A DNA stretch of 64,000 nucleotides from Leucobacter tardus (GCF_017583045.1 NZ_JAGFBF010000005.1:1216328-1280327); one strand, 5' to 3'; shown: positions 25,874-34,207, counted from the stretch's first letter. Translations and numbers: made by a program. The notes: generated from the letters alone by a model not told the origin.

Positions 25874-26177
25874 CAGGAGTGTTTCACCCGACTCACAACG
25901 TCGCCGCTGATTCCACGGCTGCGGTCGCCCTCTTTGACGAGGTAGCACCCGAGGCCCTCGTCGTAGTAGATGTCCATTGACCACTGCCTCGGGCCTTACA
26001 CGTCTCCGAGCTCTTGAAGTAGTTGTCGTAGTAGCTGTAGTGAATACCTATTGCTTCAGCTGGCTCTGCGGTCACATGAGTGTTCACGGCAGCGAAGCCC
26101 GCGATAAGGACGCCCGTGAGCAGCAGTGATCGTGGCCGTCTCATCTTGGGGGATCTCGGACCAGACACCATTCGCAT
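25873..26177 (-). pseudogene. Small secreted protein gene with an apparent frameshift
   Basis: The ATG at 26177 has an excellent GAAGGAG site. The first frame encodes a signal peptide (SLLLTGVLIAGFAAVNTHVT, cleavage near AEAIG) followed by HYSYYDNYFKSSETCKARG, and then turns into Thr/Ala-rich nonsense. The -1 frame, open from just after CKA, reads QWSMDIYYDEGLGCYLVKEG and ends VSRVKHS at 25873. The spliced product would be about 100 residues, with a mature part of some 60 residues carrying two cysteines that could pair. The shift lies at about 25976-25990. It could be a mutation, a sequencing error or programmed frameshifting. Coupling of the downstream start to the second frame's stop supports that frame being the ancestral one. 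Confidence 0.6.
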
Positions 26178-26454
26178 TGTGTTCTCCTTCCCTGGGGACC
26201 CCGTTGCTCCTCAGAGCGTTGCAGAGCAACTCAATGCCGAACATAAACGCTCGCCTGAGACAGAAACAGAGTTGATCGAAATGTCTGTGGAATCATTCAA
26301 AATGCGGACTCATGTTTTGAAACATGCCCACATACAATTCAACACCCGAGGCACTTCGAGTCGGTGACCGATTTCATGGTCCTGCTCGAACCCACCACGA
26401 GTTCCCCGCAAGTGTTACGCTGGAAAATTAACGCTTCACGAGGGGAGGGTGCCG
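26178..26454. other. AT-richer intergenic region before moaA
   Basis: This 277-base gap is clearly less GC-rich than its surroundings (for example GGAAAATTAACG near 26422). It must hold the divergent promoters of moaA and the secreted-protein locus. I see no tRNA, no convincing molybdenum-cofactor riboswitch and no gene with a ribosome-binding site. Confidence 0.4.
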
Positions 26455-27513
26455 GTGCCCGCACGGAAGATCGCCGACAGCAGCGTGACTGACCAGATGC
26501 GCCGCCCGCTCACCGACCTGCGCATCTCGATCACGGATCGGTGCAATTTCCGGTGCGTCTACTGCATGCCCCGCGAGATCTTCGGGCGCGACTACCAGTT
26601 CCTCGAGCGCGACGAACTGCTGACGTTCGAGGAGATCACCCGGCTCGCGCGTGTGGCCGCCGGCCTGGGCGTGCGCAAGCTGCGCCTCACCGGCGGTGAG
26701 CCGCTGCTGCGCCGCGGCATCGAAGAGCTCATCAGCATGCTCGCCGAGCTCCGCACACTCGACGGGGAGCCCCTCGACCTCGCGCTCACCACCAACGGTT
26801 CCGCTCTCCCGGTGAAGGCGGAAGCGCTGAAGGCGGCGGGCCTCGGCCGCGTGACCGTCTCGCTCGACTCACTCGACGAGGAGCGCTTCCAGGCGATCAA
26901 CGATGTCCGCTTCCCCGTCTCCCGCGTGCTCGACGGCATCGCGGCGGCCGACGCCGCCGGCCTCGGCCCCGTGAAGATCAACACCGTCGTGAAGCGGTCG
27001 GCGAACGAGGACGAGATCCTCCCGCTCGCCGAGCACTTCAAGGGCACCGGGCACACGCTCCGCTTCATCGAGTTCATGGACGTCGGCTCTTCGAACGGCT
27101 GGCAACTCGACGAGGTCGTTCCATCGCAGGAGATCGTCGACCGCATCAACGCGGTGCACCCGCTCGAGCCCGTGCCGCCGCGGCACCCGAGCGACACGGC
27201 GAAGCGGTGGCGCTACCGCGACGGGTCGGGTGAGATCGGCGTCATCTCGAGCGTGACCAACGCATTCTGCGGCGACTGCTCGCGGGCGCGCATCTCGGCC
27301 GAAGGGCAGCTCTTCACCTGCCTCTTCGCGAGTTCCGGGCACGACATCCGGGCGCTGCTGCGCAGCGACGCGAGCGACGACGACCTCGCCGACGCGCTCG
27401 GCGGCATCTGGCGGCGAAGGGACGACCGCTACTCCGAGCGCCGCGCGGAGTTCACGGCGCGCGGCGAGGGCTCCCGGCCGCAGCGCATCGAGATGTCGTA
27501 CATCGGGGGCTGA
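26455..27513 (+). CDS. moaA: GTP 3',8-cyclase
   Basis: A 352-residue radical SAM enzyme. The N-terminal [4Fe-4S] motif is CNFRCVYCMP (CxxxCxxC). The SAM-binding LRLTGGEPLLRR follows, the second cluster region is FCGDCSRARISAEGQLFTCLF, and the protein ends in the catalytic double glycine YIGG. It carries out the first committed step of molybdenum cofactor synthesis, making 3',8-cH2GTP from GTP, which MoaC (35.5 kb) converts to cPMP. The GTG at 26455 is preferred over GTG 26449 because GGGGAGG is then about 6 bases away. It is separated from the other moa genes by the ole operon. Confidence 0.95.
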   Translation: MPARKIADSSVTDQMRRPLTDLRISITDRCNFRCVYCMPREIFGRDYQFLERDELLTFEEITRLARVAAGLGVRKLRLTGGEPLLRRGIEELISMLAELRTLDGEPLDLALTTNGSALPVKAEALKAAGLGRVTVSLDSLDEERFQAINDVRFPVSRVLDGIAAADAAGLGPVKINTVVKRSANEDEILPLAEHFKGTGHTLRFIEFMDVGSSNGWQLDEVVPSQEIVDRINAVHPLEPVPPRHPSDTAKRWRYRDGSGEIGVISSVTNAFCGDCSRARISAEGQLFTCLFASSGHDIRALLRSDASDDDLADALGGIWRRRDDRYSERRAEFTARGEGSRPQRIEMSYIGG

Positions 27514-27522
27514 CGGCGGCGC

Positions 27523-28488
27523 CTACGCGGGGTGCGCGGCCAGCCGACGGAGACCCTCGTCGAGGGAGACCGTGGGCCGCCAGTCGAGATCGCTGCGCGT
27601 CTGCCGCTGATCGAACCAGTGCGCCGTCGAGAGCTGTTCGGCCAGGAAACGAGTCATCGGCGGCTCATCGGCCCCGGGGCGCACCGCCCACACGCGCTCG
27701 ATGAGTCCGCCGGCGGCGCGGCCTACGGCGGCGGGGATGCTCACCCGCGGCGGCCGCGCGCCGGCGGCGCGACAGATGCCCGCGAGCAGGTCGGCGACCG
27801 GCCGGGGCTCGCCGTTCGTGATCACGTACGCGTTGCCGTGCGCGTGATCGGCGCGGTGCAGGGCCGCGACAATACCCGAAGCCGCGTTCTCGACGTACGT
27901 CGTGTCGATCAGCGCTGTGCCCCCGCTCAGCAGCGGCAGTCTGCCCCGTCGCGCGCGATCCACGATCCGCGCGATGAGCTGCGTGTCCCCCGGACCCCAC
28001 ACCAGGTGCGGTCGCACCGCGACCACCCGCATGGACGCCGAGTCGCGCGCGAGCGCGAGCAGCTCGGACTCCGCTTTCGTGCGGGCGTACATGCCGCGCG
28101 CGGATTCCGGATCGGCGCGCTCGGCCCCGACGCCGGCGAGCGCGCTCCCCGAGTGCGCGACAGACGGCGATGAGACCTGCACGAAGCGAGTGACGCCCGC
28201 GGCTTCGGCCGCGTCCACAAGCGTCCGCGTGCCGTCCACGTTCACGGCCTGAAACTCCGCGGCCTCGCCGGCGAGCGAGACTTTGGCGGCGAGGTGCACC
28301 ACACCATCGGCACCCTCGACGGCCCGCGCGATGAGGTCGGCGTCGGTGACCGAGCCGCGCACGTCCGTCACCCCGGCTACTCCGGAGGGGGTCCGTTGCA
28401 GCGCGCGCACCTCATGGCCCGCGGCCACGAGTTCCGCCGCGACCGCACGCCCGAGAAAACCGGATGCGCCGGTGATGAGGACGATCAT
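27523..28488 (-). CDS. oleD: NAD(P)-dependent 2-alkyl-3-oxoalkanoate reductase
   Basis: A 321-residue extended short-chain dehydrogenase starting MIVLITGASGFLGRAVA, with the nucleotide fingerprint TGASGFLG and the catalytic pair in YARTKAE (Tyr and Lys four residues apart). In the Ole pathway it reduces the 2-alkyl-3-keto acid made by OleA to the beta-hydroxy acid. Assignment rests on the operon: its start overlaps the oleBC stop (ATGA), and oleA and oleBC lie upstream. In isolation it would be called an NAD-dependent epimerase or 3-beta-HSD-like reductase. It converges with moaA with a 9-base gap. Confidence 0.88.
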   Translation of the reverse strand: MIVLITGASGFLGRAVAAELVAAGHEVRALQRTPSGVAGVTDVRGSVTDADLIARAVEGADGVVHLAAKVSLAGEAAEFQAVNVDGTRTLVDAAEAAGVTRFVQVSSPSVAHSGSALAGVGAERADPESARGMYARTKAESELLALARDSASMRVVAVRPHLVWGPGDTQLIARIVDRARRGRLPLLSGGTALIDTTYVENAASGIVAALHRADHAHGNAYVITNGEPRPVADLLAGICRAAGARPPRVSIPAAVGRAAGGLIERVWAVRPGADEPPMTRFLAEQLSTAHWFDQRQTRSDLDWRPTVSLDEGLRRLAAHPA

Positions 28489-31187
28489 GGTGTTCCCGTG
28501 GTCCGGCCCGCCAGCGAGCCCTCGGCCCACGCGGCCAGACGCGAGCGGTCGATCTTGGAGTTGTGACGGATGTCGGTCGGCAACTGCGGCACCGCGTACA
28601 CGGCGGCGATCGGCATCGCCGTCGCCGCCCGCACCTCGTCCGTGAGCTCGGGCGATGCCAGGCCGGGGCGGCGCGTCTGCGACACGGTCTCGACCACGGC
28701 GACGAGCTGCTGCACGCCGCGCGGCCCGACGCCGACGACCGCGGCGCGGCGAACCGCTGCGACCGATTCGATCGCCTGCTCGGGCCCGACGGGCGCAACG
28801 GGGCCGGTCGCAGTGACGATGACGTGCGGCACGCGCCCCTCGACCCACAGGCGGCCACGCTCGTCAAAGTGGCCGACGTCGCCGGTCCGGTGCCAGCGAG
28901 ACGCTGTCGAATCGTCGCCCGGCGAAGCCTCGAAGGCGGTGCCGCGCACGGCCTCCCGGTCGGTGAGCCACAGACGGTCGTAGCCCTGCTTGAGGTGCGG
29001 GGCGGAGATGATGATCTCTCCGAGCCGGCCGGGGGCGTCATCCGGCTCCCCAGTCGCTCGGCCGTCGTCGTCCAGTGCACTGATGAGCACCCGGTTCTCT
29101 CCGATCGGCTTTCCGACGCAGACGCCGTCGTCGGCGACCGCAGCGGCCTCGTGCACGCCGTCGAGCGTGATGTCGGAGACGAGCAGGCACTCCGTCATGC
29201 CGTAGGGCGTGTGCGGTGTCGCATGCGGCATCAGTTCCGCGATCGACGTCAACAGTGCTGCGCCGATCGGGGCGCCGGTCGACAGCACGGTGCGCACTCC
29301 GGCGAGCGCTTCGCGATCCGCAGCGGTGAGCGCGCTCGCGGTCGCGACGACGTTCAGGATCGCCGCGGGCGAGAGGAACACGATCGCCGCATCGCACTCC
29401 CGCACCGCTGCGGCGACGGCGCGCGCGGTGAGGGTGCGCGGCGCCGATACGTTCATGTCGGGTGTGGCGGACCGTGTACTGAGGGCGGGCCCGAGCAGCG
29501 CGAACGGGGCGAAGCCGGTCACCAACCCGCTGTCGGCGCAGACGTCGAGATGCTGCGCGAGGACATCGCGCAGCGCACTGAGCTGGCCGTGCGTGTACCG
29601 CACGCCTTTCGCAGGACCGGTCGAGCCGGACGTGAAGAGGATCGCAGCGGGGTCGTCGGCGGTCGGCTCGGGGGGCGTGTCGGCACCGCTGCCGAGGTCG
29701 GCCATGCCGTGCGCTGCGATATCGGCGAGACAGTGGGAGACGCCGAGTGCGGCGGCGACCGGCCGTGCGAGGCGCTCCGCCGAGATGCGGATGCCCGGCC
29801 ATCCCAAAACCCGCGAAGCCGCGAGCCCGGTCCGCTCGCCGATGATGACATCGGGCCAGGCACCGCGCACCGCGCGCGTCAGTCCGCGGATGCCGAGGCC
29901 GGCATCCGCGACGACGACGACCGCCCCGATGCGCAGGCAGGCGTAGGTGACGGCGGTGAGGGTCGGCCCCGGCTGCACGAGCAGGGAGACCCGATCGCCC
30001 GCGCGCACCCCGATGCGGTGGAGGCCGGCGGCGATGCGACGCACCTGGGTGTCGAGCAGTGCCCAGCTCACCCGGACCGCGTCGCGGCCACCGCGCGCCG
30101 ACATGTCGATGATCGCCGCGTCCGGGTCCCCCGCCCGGGCGTCGAGACCCGCCCACAAGGGCACGAACGGCGCCGCCGCGGCAGCATCGTCCGTCAGTGC
30201 GAACTGGGGATCGGGCGTTGCGCTCGACGTGTCGGGCCGGCGGTCCTCCAGCCAGTTCAGCATCGCGGCGGCGTACGGGCGCTCCTCGGCGATGAGGTGC
30301 CCAGCGCCCTCGAAGCGATGCACGTCCGCGTGCGGCAGACGATCCACCAGGTCGTCGAGGTACCGGTCGCTGAAGATCGGGTCTTTCGGCCCCCAGAGCA
30401 TGAGCGCCGGCACGCGGAGCGCTGCGACGCCGTCGGCGATGCGCTCGAGCTCCGGGAAGCTGGGGTGATCGGGGTCCGCGGGGATGTCGGCGACGAACGC
30501 GCCGATCCCGCCGCGCCGGTCCGCAGTGAGGTACGGGCTGCGGAACGCGCGCCGCACCTCGGGGTCGAGGGAGGGCTCGGCGAGACCCAGGACCGTGTCG
30601 AGAAACCCGCTCGTAGCGACCGTCGACGTCTCGAGCACGCCCCGGAGCCCGGCGAGCCTGAGCGGGGCCGGAATCGGTCGATCGGCCGGGTGATGGACGG
30701 CGGTGTTGAGCACAGCGACAGCGGCGGTCTGCTCCGGGTGATCGACGGCCCACCCGAGCGACACGACACCGCCCCAGTCGTGGCCGAGCGTGACGACGGG
30801 CCCCGCGATGTCGAGCGCGTCGGTCAGCCCGGTGAGATCGGCGACGCGCTGCGCGAGCGTTCGGCTGCGCCCGGTGCGGTCGGAGAACCCCATGTCGAGC
30901 TGATCGACCGCGATGACGCGCCACGGCACTGCGCCGGCATCCGCCGCGTCCAGGGTCGCTGCGGCGAGCGAACGCCAGAGATAGGACCAGGTCGGATTGC
31001 CGTGCACCGCGAGGATCGTACCCCGCGGGGTGTGCCCGCGGCGCTCGAGCTCTGCACCGGTGTCGAGCAGGTGCCACTCGCGCGTGCGGCCGGCGTCGTC
31101 TGCGCGACCCGGCACCGAGACGATCCGGCTCCAGCTCGCATCGAGACCGGGCAGCCCCTCGGGCGGCAGCGAGGCGCGGCGACTCAC
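28485..31187 (-). CDS. oleBC: OleB-OleC fusion: beta-lactone decarboxylase / beta-lactone synthetase
   Basis: A 900-residue two-domain protein; the GTG overlaps the oleA stop. Residues 1-320 are an alpha/beta hydrolase of the haloalkane-dehalogenase group (HGNPTWSYLW, nucleophile Asp in LGHDWGGVVS, His in GAGHLIAEE): OleB. After a linker, residues about 330-900 are an AMP-forming ligase fold (ILFTSGSTGPAKGVRYTHG, YGMTECLL, WHRTGDVGHFDERGRLW, IDRSRL near the end): OleC. OleC closes the beta-hydroxy acid to a beta-lactone with ATP and OleB removes CO2 to give a cis-olefin. OleBC fusions are known from Actinobacteria such as Micrococcus. Fusing two consecutive enzymes suggests channelling of the reactive lactone. 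Confidence 0.92.
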   Translation of the reverse strand: MSRRASLPPEGLPGLDASWSRIVSVPGRADDAGRTREWHLLDTGAELERRGHTPRGTILAVHGNPTWSYLWRSLAAATLDAADAGAVPWRVIAVDQLDMGFSDRTGRSRTLAQRVADLTGLTDALDIAGPVVTLGHDWGGVVSLGWAVDHPEQTAAVAVLNTAVHHPADRPIPAPLRLAGLRGVLETSTVATSGFLDTVLGLAEPSLDPEVRRAFRSPYLTADRRGGIGAFVADIPADPDHPSFPELERIADGVAALRVPALMLWGPKDPIFSDRYLDDLVDRLPHADVHRFEGAGHLIAEERPYAAAMLNWLEDRRPDTSSATPDPQFALTDDAAAAAPFVPLWAGLDARAGDPDAAIIDMSARGGRDAVRVSWALLDTQVRRIAAGLHRIGVRAGDRVSLLVQPGPTLTAVTYACLRIGAVVVVADAGLGIRGLTRAVRGAWPDVIIGERTGLAASRVLGWPGIRISAERLARPVAAALGVSHCLADIAAHGMADLGSGADTPPEPTADDPAAILFTSGSTGPAKGVRYTHGQLSALRDVLAQHLDVCADSGLVTGFAPFALLGPALSTRSATPDMNVSAPRTLTARAVAAAVRECDAAIVFLSPAAILNVVATASALTAADREALAGVRTVLSTGAPIGAALLTSIAELMPHATPHTPYGMTECLLVSDITLDGVHEAAAVADDGVCVGKPIGENRVLISALDDDGRATGEPDDAPGRLGEIIISAPHLKQGYDRLWLTDREAVRGTAFEASPGDDSTASRWHRTGDVGHFDERGRLWVEGRVPHVIVTATGPVAPVGPEQAIESVAAVRRAAVVGVGPRGVQQLVAVVETVSQTRRPGLASPELTDEVRAATAMPIAAVYAVPQLPTDIRHNSKIDRSRLAAWAEGSLAGRTTGTP

Positions 31188-32206
31188 CACGCGAGCTCCA
31201 TCATCGCCGTGTTGAGTCCGGATCCGACCCCCATCAGCACCACTCGATCGCCCCGCTGCAGCGTCGCCTGCTCTTCCGCCAGCGTAATGGGAATCGAGGC
31301 GGGCCCGACATTGCCGTACTTGCCGAAGGTCGTCGGCACGCGCTTGCGGTCGATCCCGGTCGCGCCGATGATCGAGCGCGTGTGCACCGAGGAAACCTGG
31401 TGGGTGATGAAGCGATCGGCCGAGCCCCACTTCCACTCGGGCAGCGCTTCGCGCCAGGCCGAGACGACGAGATCGAGGCCGCCCTCAAGCAGCGCCTTCG
31501 CGTCGGTGAACATGCCCTCGACACTGCCGACGCACAGACCGTGGAACTGCGTGCCCGCGCGCGTGACGCCTCCGAGCAGCCGATGGCCCGACGGGTGCCG
31601 ATCGGCGCGACCGAGCACGGCCGCAGCGGATCCCGAGCCGAGTGTGAGCGAGGCGAACTCGCTCATGAAGCCGTCGCGATCGATGTCCTCGCGTTGTAAC
31701 CGCTCGATGGTGTTCGTCTGAATGTCGTCGGCGTCCTCGCCGTTCACCACGATCGCGTAATCGATCTGGCCGGACTCGATCATGCCGCTGGCCAGGCTCA
31801 TACCGTTGATGAACCCCAGGCAGGCGTTCGCAACATCGAAGTTGATCGCCGATGAGGGCAGGCCCAGACCGTGGTGGAGCGCGACCGCGACCGACGGTTC
31901 GAGGTGCTTCCGCGTCACCGAGGTGTTGATGAGCAGACCGATCTGCGACGCGTCCACTCCCGCCTCATCGAGCGCACGTCGCCCCGCGGCGATGGTCGCA
32001 TCGTCGGCGGTCTCGCCCTCGGCCCAGTTGCGCCGTTCGAGCACCCCGGCCACACGGCGCAGCATGCCGGACCGCAGCCGCAGCCGCGACAGCGCCGAGC
32101 CGAGTCGATGCTCGATGTCTTCAGAGGTGGTGACCCTGCTCGGCAGAACGCTCGCCACCGACAGCAGCGCGACGTTGTCAAAGCGGCTGACCGCGTTTCC
32201 GTTCAT
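31184..32206 (-). CDS. oleA: Acyl-CoA head-to-head condensing thiolase
   Basis: A 340-residue thiolase-superfamily (KAS III-like) enzyme. The ATG at 32206 has CGGAG 7 bases upstream; a longer frame lacks a site. The active Cys129 is in DVANACLGFINGM, Glu103 in TRKHLEPSVAV matches the OleA-specific glutamate that acts as base, and His (FITHQVSSVH) and Asn (GKYGNVGPAS) complete the site. It condenses two fatty acyl-CoA molecules to a 2-alkyl-3-ketoacid, the first step of long-chain olefin or beta-lactone synthesis. FabH is the main alternative, but FabH lacks this Glu and the operon partners. Confidence 0.92.
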   Translation of the reverse strand: MNGNAVSRFDNVALLSVASVLPSRVTTSEDIEHRLGSALSRLRLRSGMLRRVAGVLERRNWAEGETADDATIAAGRRALDEAGVDASQIGLLINTSVTRKHLEPSVAVALHHGLGLPSSAINFDVANACLGFINGMSLASGMIESGQIDYAIVVNGEDADDIQTNTIERLQREDIDRDGFMSEFASLTLGSGSAAAVLGRADRHPSGHRLLGGVTRAGTQFHGLCVGSVEGMFTDAKALLEGGLDLVVSAWREALPEWKWGSADRFITHQVSSVHTRSIIGATGIDRKRVPTTFGKYGNVGPASIPITLAEEQATLQRGDRVVLMGVGSGLNTAMMELAW

Positions 32207-32312
32207 GAGTACTCCGTTGAAGACCTGGAAAATGCACAAATTGCGGGTTCAACCGTAGCCGTGCTGGCTGACCACCGAACCCAGGGAGCAGCGATCAGTG
32301 AGGAGGCGGTGA

Positions 32313-32738
32313 CTACAACCCGACCCACTCGGTGGATCCCGACGAGAAATGCTGACGCTTCCAGATCGGAATCTCGTGCTTGATGCGCTCGACGAGCTGC
32401 TCGAGCGCCGCGAACGCCTCGCCGCGGTGCGGGGCAGCCGAGGCGGCGACGAGTGCCGCGTCGCCGATCTCGAGGGCGCCGATGCGGTGCACGGCGGCGA
32501 GCGCGACGCCCGAGCGCTGCGACTCTTCCGCGACCACGGAGGCGAGGAAGCGCTCGGCCTCAGGGTGGGCGCTGTACTCGAGCGATGCGACGCTGTGGCC
32601 GCCGTCGTGATTGCGGATCACGCCGCGGAAGACGAGCACCGCCCCGCAATCGGGGGCGTCGACCGCCGCGTGCACGGCCGCTTCGTCGATCGGCTCGTTC
32701 GTGATGCGCGCGAGAGGTGCGGTGCCCCGTTCAGTCAT
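32313..32738 (-). CDS. moaE: Molybdopterin synthase catalytic subunit
   Basis: A 141-residue MoaE. Conserved blocks are GAVLVFRGVIRNHDGG, LEYSAHPEAER, VHRIGALEIGD and the lysine-bearing KHEIPIWKRQ, which holds the substrate. With two MoaD subunits carrying C-terminal thiocarboxylates, it converts cPMP to molybdopterin. Its start overlaps the moeZ stop by 8 bases. The short C-terminal tail ends SGSTEWVGL. An intergenic stretch of 106 bases separates it from oleA, which reads in the same direction, so read-through into the ole operon is conceivable. Confidence 0.95.
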   Translation of the reverse strand: MTERGTAPLARITNEPIDEAAVHAAVDAPDCGAVLVFRGVIRNHDGGHSVASLEYSAHPEAERFLASVVAEESQRSGVALAAVHRIGALEIGDAALVAASAAPHRGEAFAALEQLVERIKHEIPIWKRQHFSSGSTEWVGL

Positions 32739-33915
32739 CGGTGCCGGCCTCGAGCAGTTCAGGGGCGACCTGTGCGATCTCGGTGATGCCGCCCTGCAAG
32801 TAGACGAGGTTCTCCACGCCGCGCTCCTGCAGCAGCGTGACGGCGCGCATCGCCCGCGGTTGCACGCCGCAGTAGACGACGATCGGGGCGTCGGCAGGAA
32901 ACTCGTCCGGGCGCTCGATCGTGAGTGCCGGATCGGCCTCGAGGTCGGGCAGCGGGAGGAACGCCGAACCCGAGATGCGCAGTCGCGCGCGCTCATCGGG
33001 ATTGCGCACGTCGAGCAGGGCGAACGTGGCGTCCTCGCGCACCATCCGCGTCAGGTCGGCCGACGTGATGCCCTGCGGCCCGCCTCCCGGCCCGTTGCAG
33101 AAACGTTCGTAGTCGGTGAGTTCGGTCACGGTCGGGGCCTCCGGATCTCGGGTGTACGGCAGCTCACGCGTGGTGGCTGCGAGGGCATCGTAGAGCAGCG
33201 CGCGGCCGATGAGGGGCGCGCCGACTCCGGTGATGAGTTTCATGGCCTCGGTCGCCAGGAGGGATCCGATGGTGCCGCAGAGACCGGGGAGCACGCCTCC
33301 GGTGCCGCAGGAGAGCACATCTTCGGGAGCCGGCGGCTGCGGGAACAGATCGCGATACCCCGGTCCGTACCGGTGCCAGGCGACCGAGACCTGCCCGTGG
33401 AACTGCAGGATCGCCCCCCACACGAGCGGAGTATCGGTCAACTGGGCCGCATCGTTGCTCAAATACCGGGTCGGGAAGTTGTCGCTGCCGTCGATCACGA
33501 GGTCGTAGTCGGCGAAGATCGTGAGCGCATTGTCCGACGTCAGCGTGCAGTCGTGGGTCACGATGCGCGGACCGGGATCGAGACGCGCTGCCGTCTCGGC
33601 GAGAGAGTCGACTTTCGGCCGTCCGATGTCGGCGGTGCCGTGGGCGATCTGTCGGTGCAGGTTCGAGAGCTCCACGCGGTCGTCGTCGACCACACCGATG
33701 ACGCCGACGCCGGCGCCGACGAGGTAGGGGACGCAGGCGCTGCCGAGTCCCCCGGCACCGATGACCAGCACCCGGGCGGCGGCGAGACGACGCTGCGCCT
33801 CGTCGCCGAATCCGGGCAGCACGATCTGCCTGGCCGCGCGTGCAGCTTGCTGCTCCGTGAGCGCGGCCACGGGGTCCACGAGCGCACCGGGCCGCGGAGT
33901 CGTCGCTGAACGCAT
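32731..33915 (-). CDS. moeZ: MoeZ-like adenylyltransferase/sulfurtransferase (ThiF domain plus rhodanese)
   Basis: A 394-residue protein. Residues about 25-270 are a ThiF/MoeB adenylyltransferase (VLVIGAGGLGSACVPYLVGA, SNLHRQ, DGSDNFPTRYLSND). Residues about 290-385 are a rhodanese with the active-site loop YCGVQPRA. It activates the C-terminal glycine of MoaD with ATP and then supplies the sulfur as thiocarboxylate. The paired CxxC zinc motifs of E. coli MoeB are absent, as in actinobacterial MoeZ. The ATG has no Shine-Dalgarno site but a -10-like TACACT lies 6 bases upstream, so a leaderless message is likely. It may also serve CysO- or ThiS-like carriers. Confidence 0.92.
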   Translation of the reverse strand: MRSATTPRPGALVDPVAALTEQQAARAARQIVLPGFGDEAQRRLAAARVLVIGAGGLGSACVPYLVGAGVGVIGVVDDDRVELSNLHRQIAHGTADIGRPKVDSLAETAARLDPGPRIVTHDCTLTSDNALTIFADYDLVIDGSDNFPTRYLSNDAAQLTDTPLVWGAILQFHGQVSVAWHRYGPGYRDLFPQPPAPEDVLSCGTGGVLPGLCGTIGSLLATEAMKLITGVGAPLIGRALLYDALAATTRELPYTRDPEAPTVTELTDYERFCNGPGGGPQGITSADLTRMVREDATFALLDVRNPDERARLRISGSAFLPLPDLEADPALTIERPDEFPADAPIVVYCGVQPRAMRAVTLLQERGVENLVYLQGGITEIAQVAPELLEAGTDD

Positions 33916-33921
33916 GCGCCC

Positions 33922-33927
33922 AGTGTA
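33922..33927 (-). promoter_or_regulatory. Candidate -10 element for leaderless moeZ-moaE transcription
   Basis: Read on the minus strand, TACACT is followed by six bases and then the moeZ ATG, so transcription should begin at the start codon. No -35 match is evident; the region is shared with the divergent moaD promoter. Confidence 0.45.
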
Positions 33928-33936
33928 TCGGCCAGC

Positions 33937-33942
33937 TACGAT
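33937..33942 (+). promoter_or_regulatory. Candidate -10 element for leaderless moaD-moeA-moaC-mog transcription
   Basis: TACGAT is followed by six bases and then the moaD ATG at 33949, the same geometry as the divergent moeZ promoter on the other strand. There is no ribosome-binding site before this ATG. Confidence 0.45.
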
Positions 33943-33948
33943 GTCGGT

Positions 33949-34203
33949 ATGGCGCAGATCACCGTGAGATACTTCGCCGCTGCGGCGGAGGCCGCCGGCG
34001 TCGCGGAGGAACAGATCGACCTCGGCCCCGAACCGTCGCTCGACGGGCTGCGCGCGCACCTCGCCGAGCGCTACGGGTCCGAGATGGCGCGGGTGCTCCG
34101 CGCGGGGTCGTTCCTCGTCGACGGCACGGTCAGGCGCGACGGTGCGGCGCTGCTCGAGGCGTCCCCCGTCGTCGACGTCCTCCCCCCGTTCGCGGGCGGG
34201 TAG
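33949..34203 (+). CDS. moaD: Molybdopterin synthase sulfur carrier subunit
   Basis: An 84-residue ubiquitin-fold protein beginning MAQITVRYFAAAAEAAGV and ending in the obligatory Gly-Gly (PPFAGG). The terminal glycine is adenylated and thiocarboxylated by MoeZ and donates sulfur to cPMP within the MoaDE synthase. It opens a plus-strand operon moaD-moeA-moaC-mog, divergent from moeZ-moaE with only 33 bases between the two start codons. Confidence 0.95.
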   Translation: MAQITVRYFAAAAEAAGVAEEQIDLGPEPSLDGLRAHLAERYGSEMARVLRAGSFLVDGTVRRDGAALLEASPVVDVLPPFAGG

Positions 34204-34207
34204 CCGC

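Noticed and set aside
26330..26454. Molybdenum-cofactor riboswitch before moaA
   Set aside because: No conserved multi-stem core matching the motif could be traced; only an AT-rich promoter-like stretch is seen.
28563..31721. Open frame of over 1000 codons on the plus strand opposite the ole genes
   Set aside because: It mirrors the codon pattern of the ole genes, is Arg/Asp/Gly-rich without domains and has no ribosome-binding site; a GC-skew shadow.
31184..32206. OleA read as an ordinary FabH for fatty acid initiation
   Set aside because: The OleA-type Glu in TRKHLEPSVAV and the overlap with oleBC and oleD argue against it; no fab genes are near.
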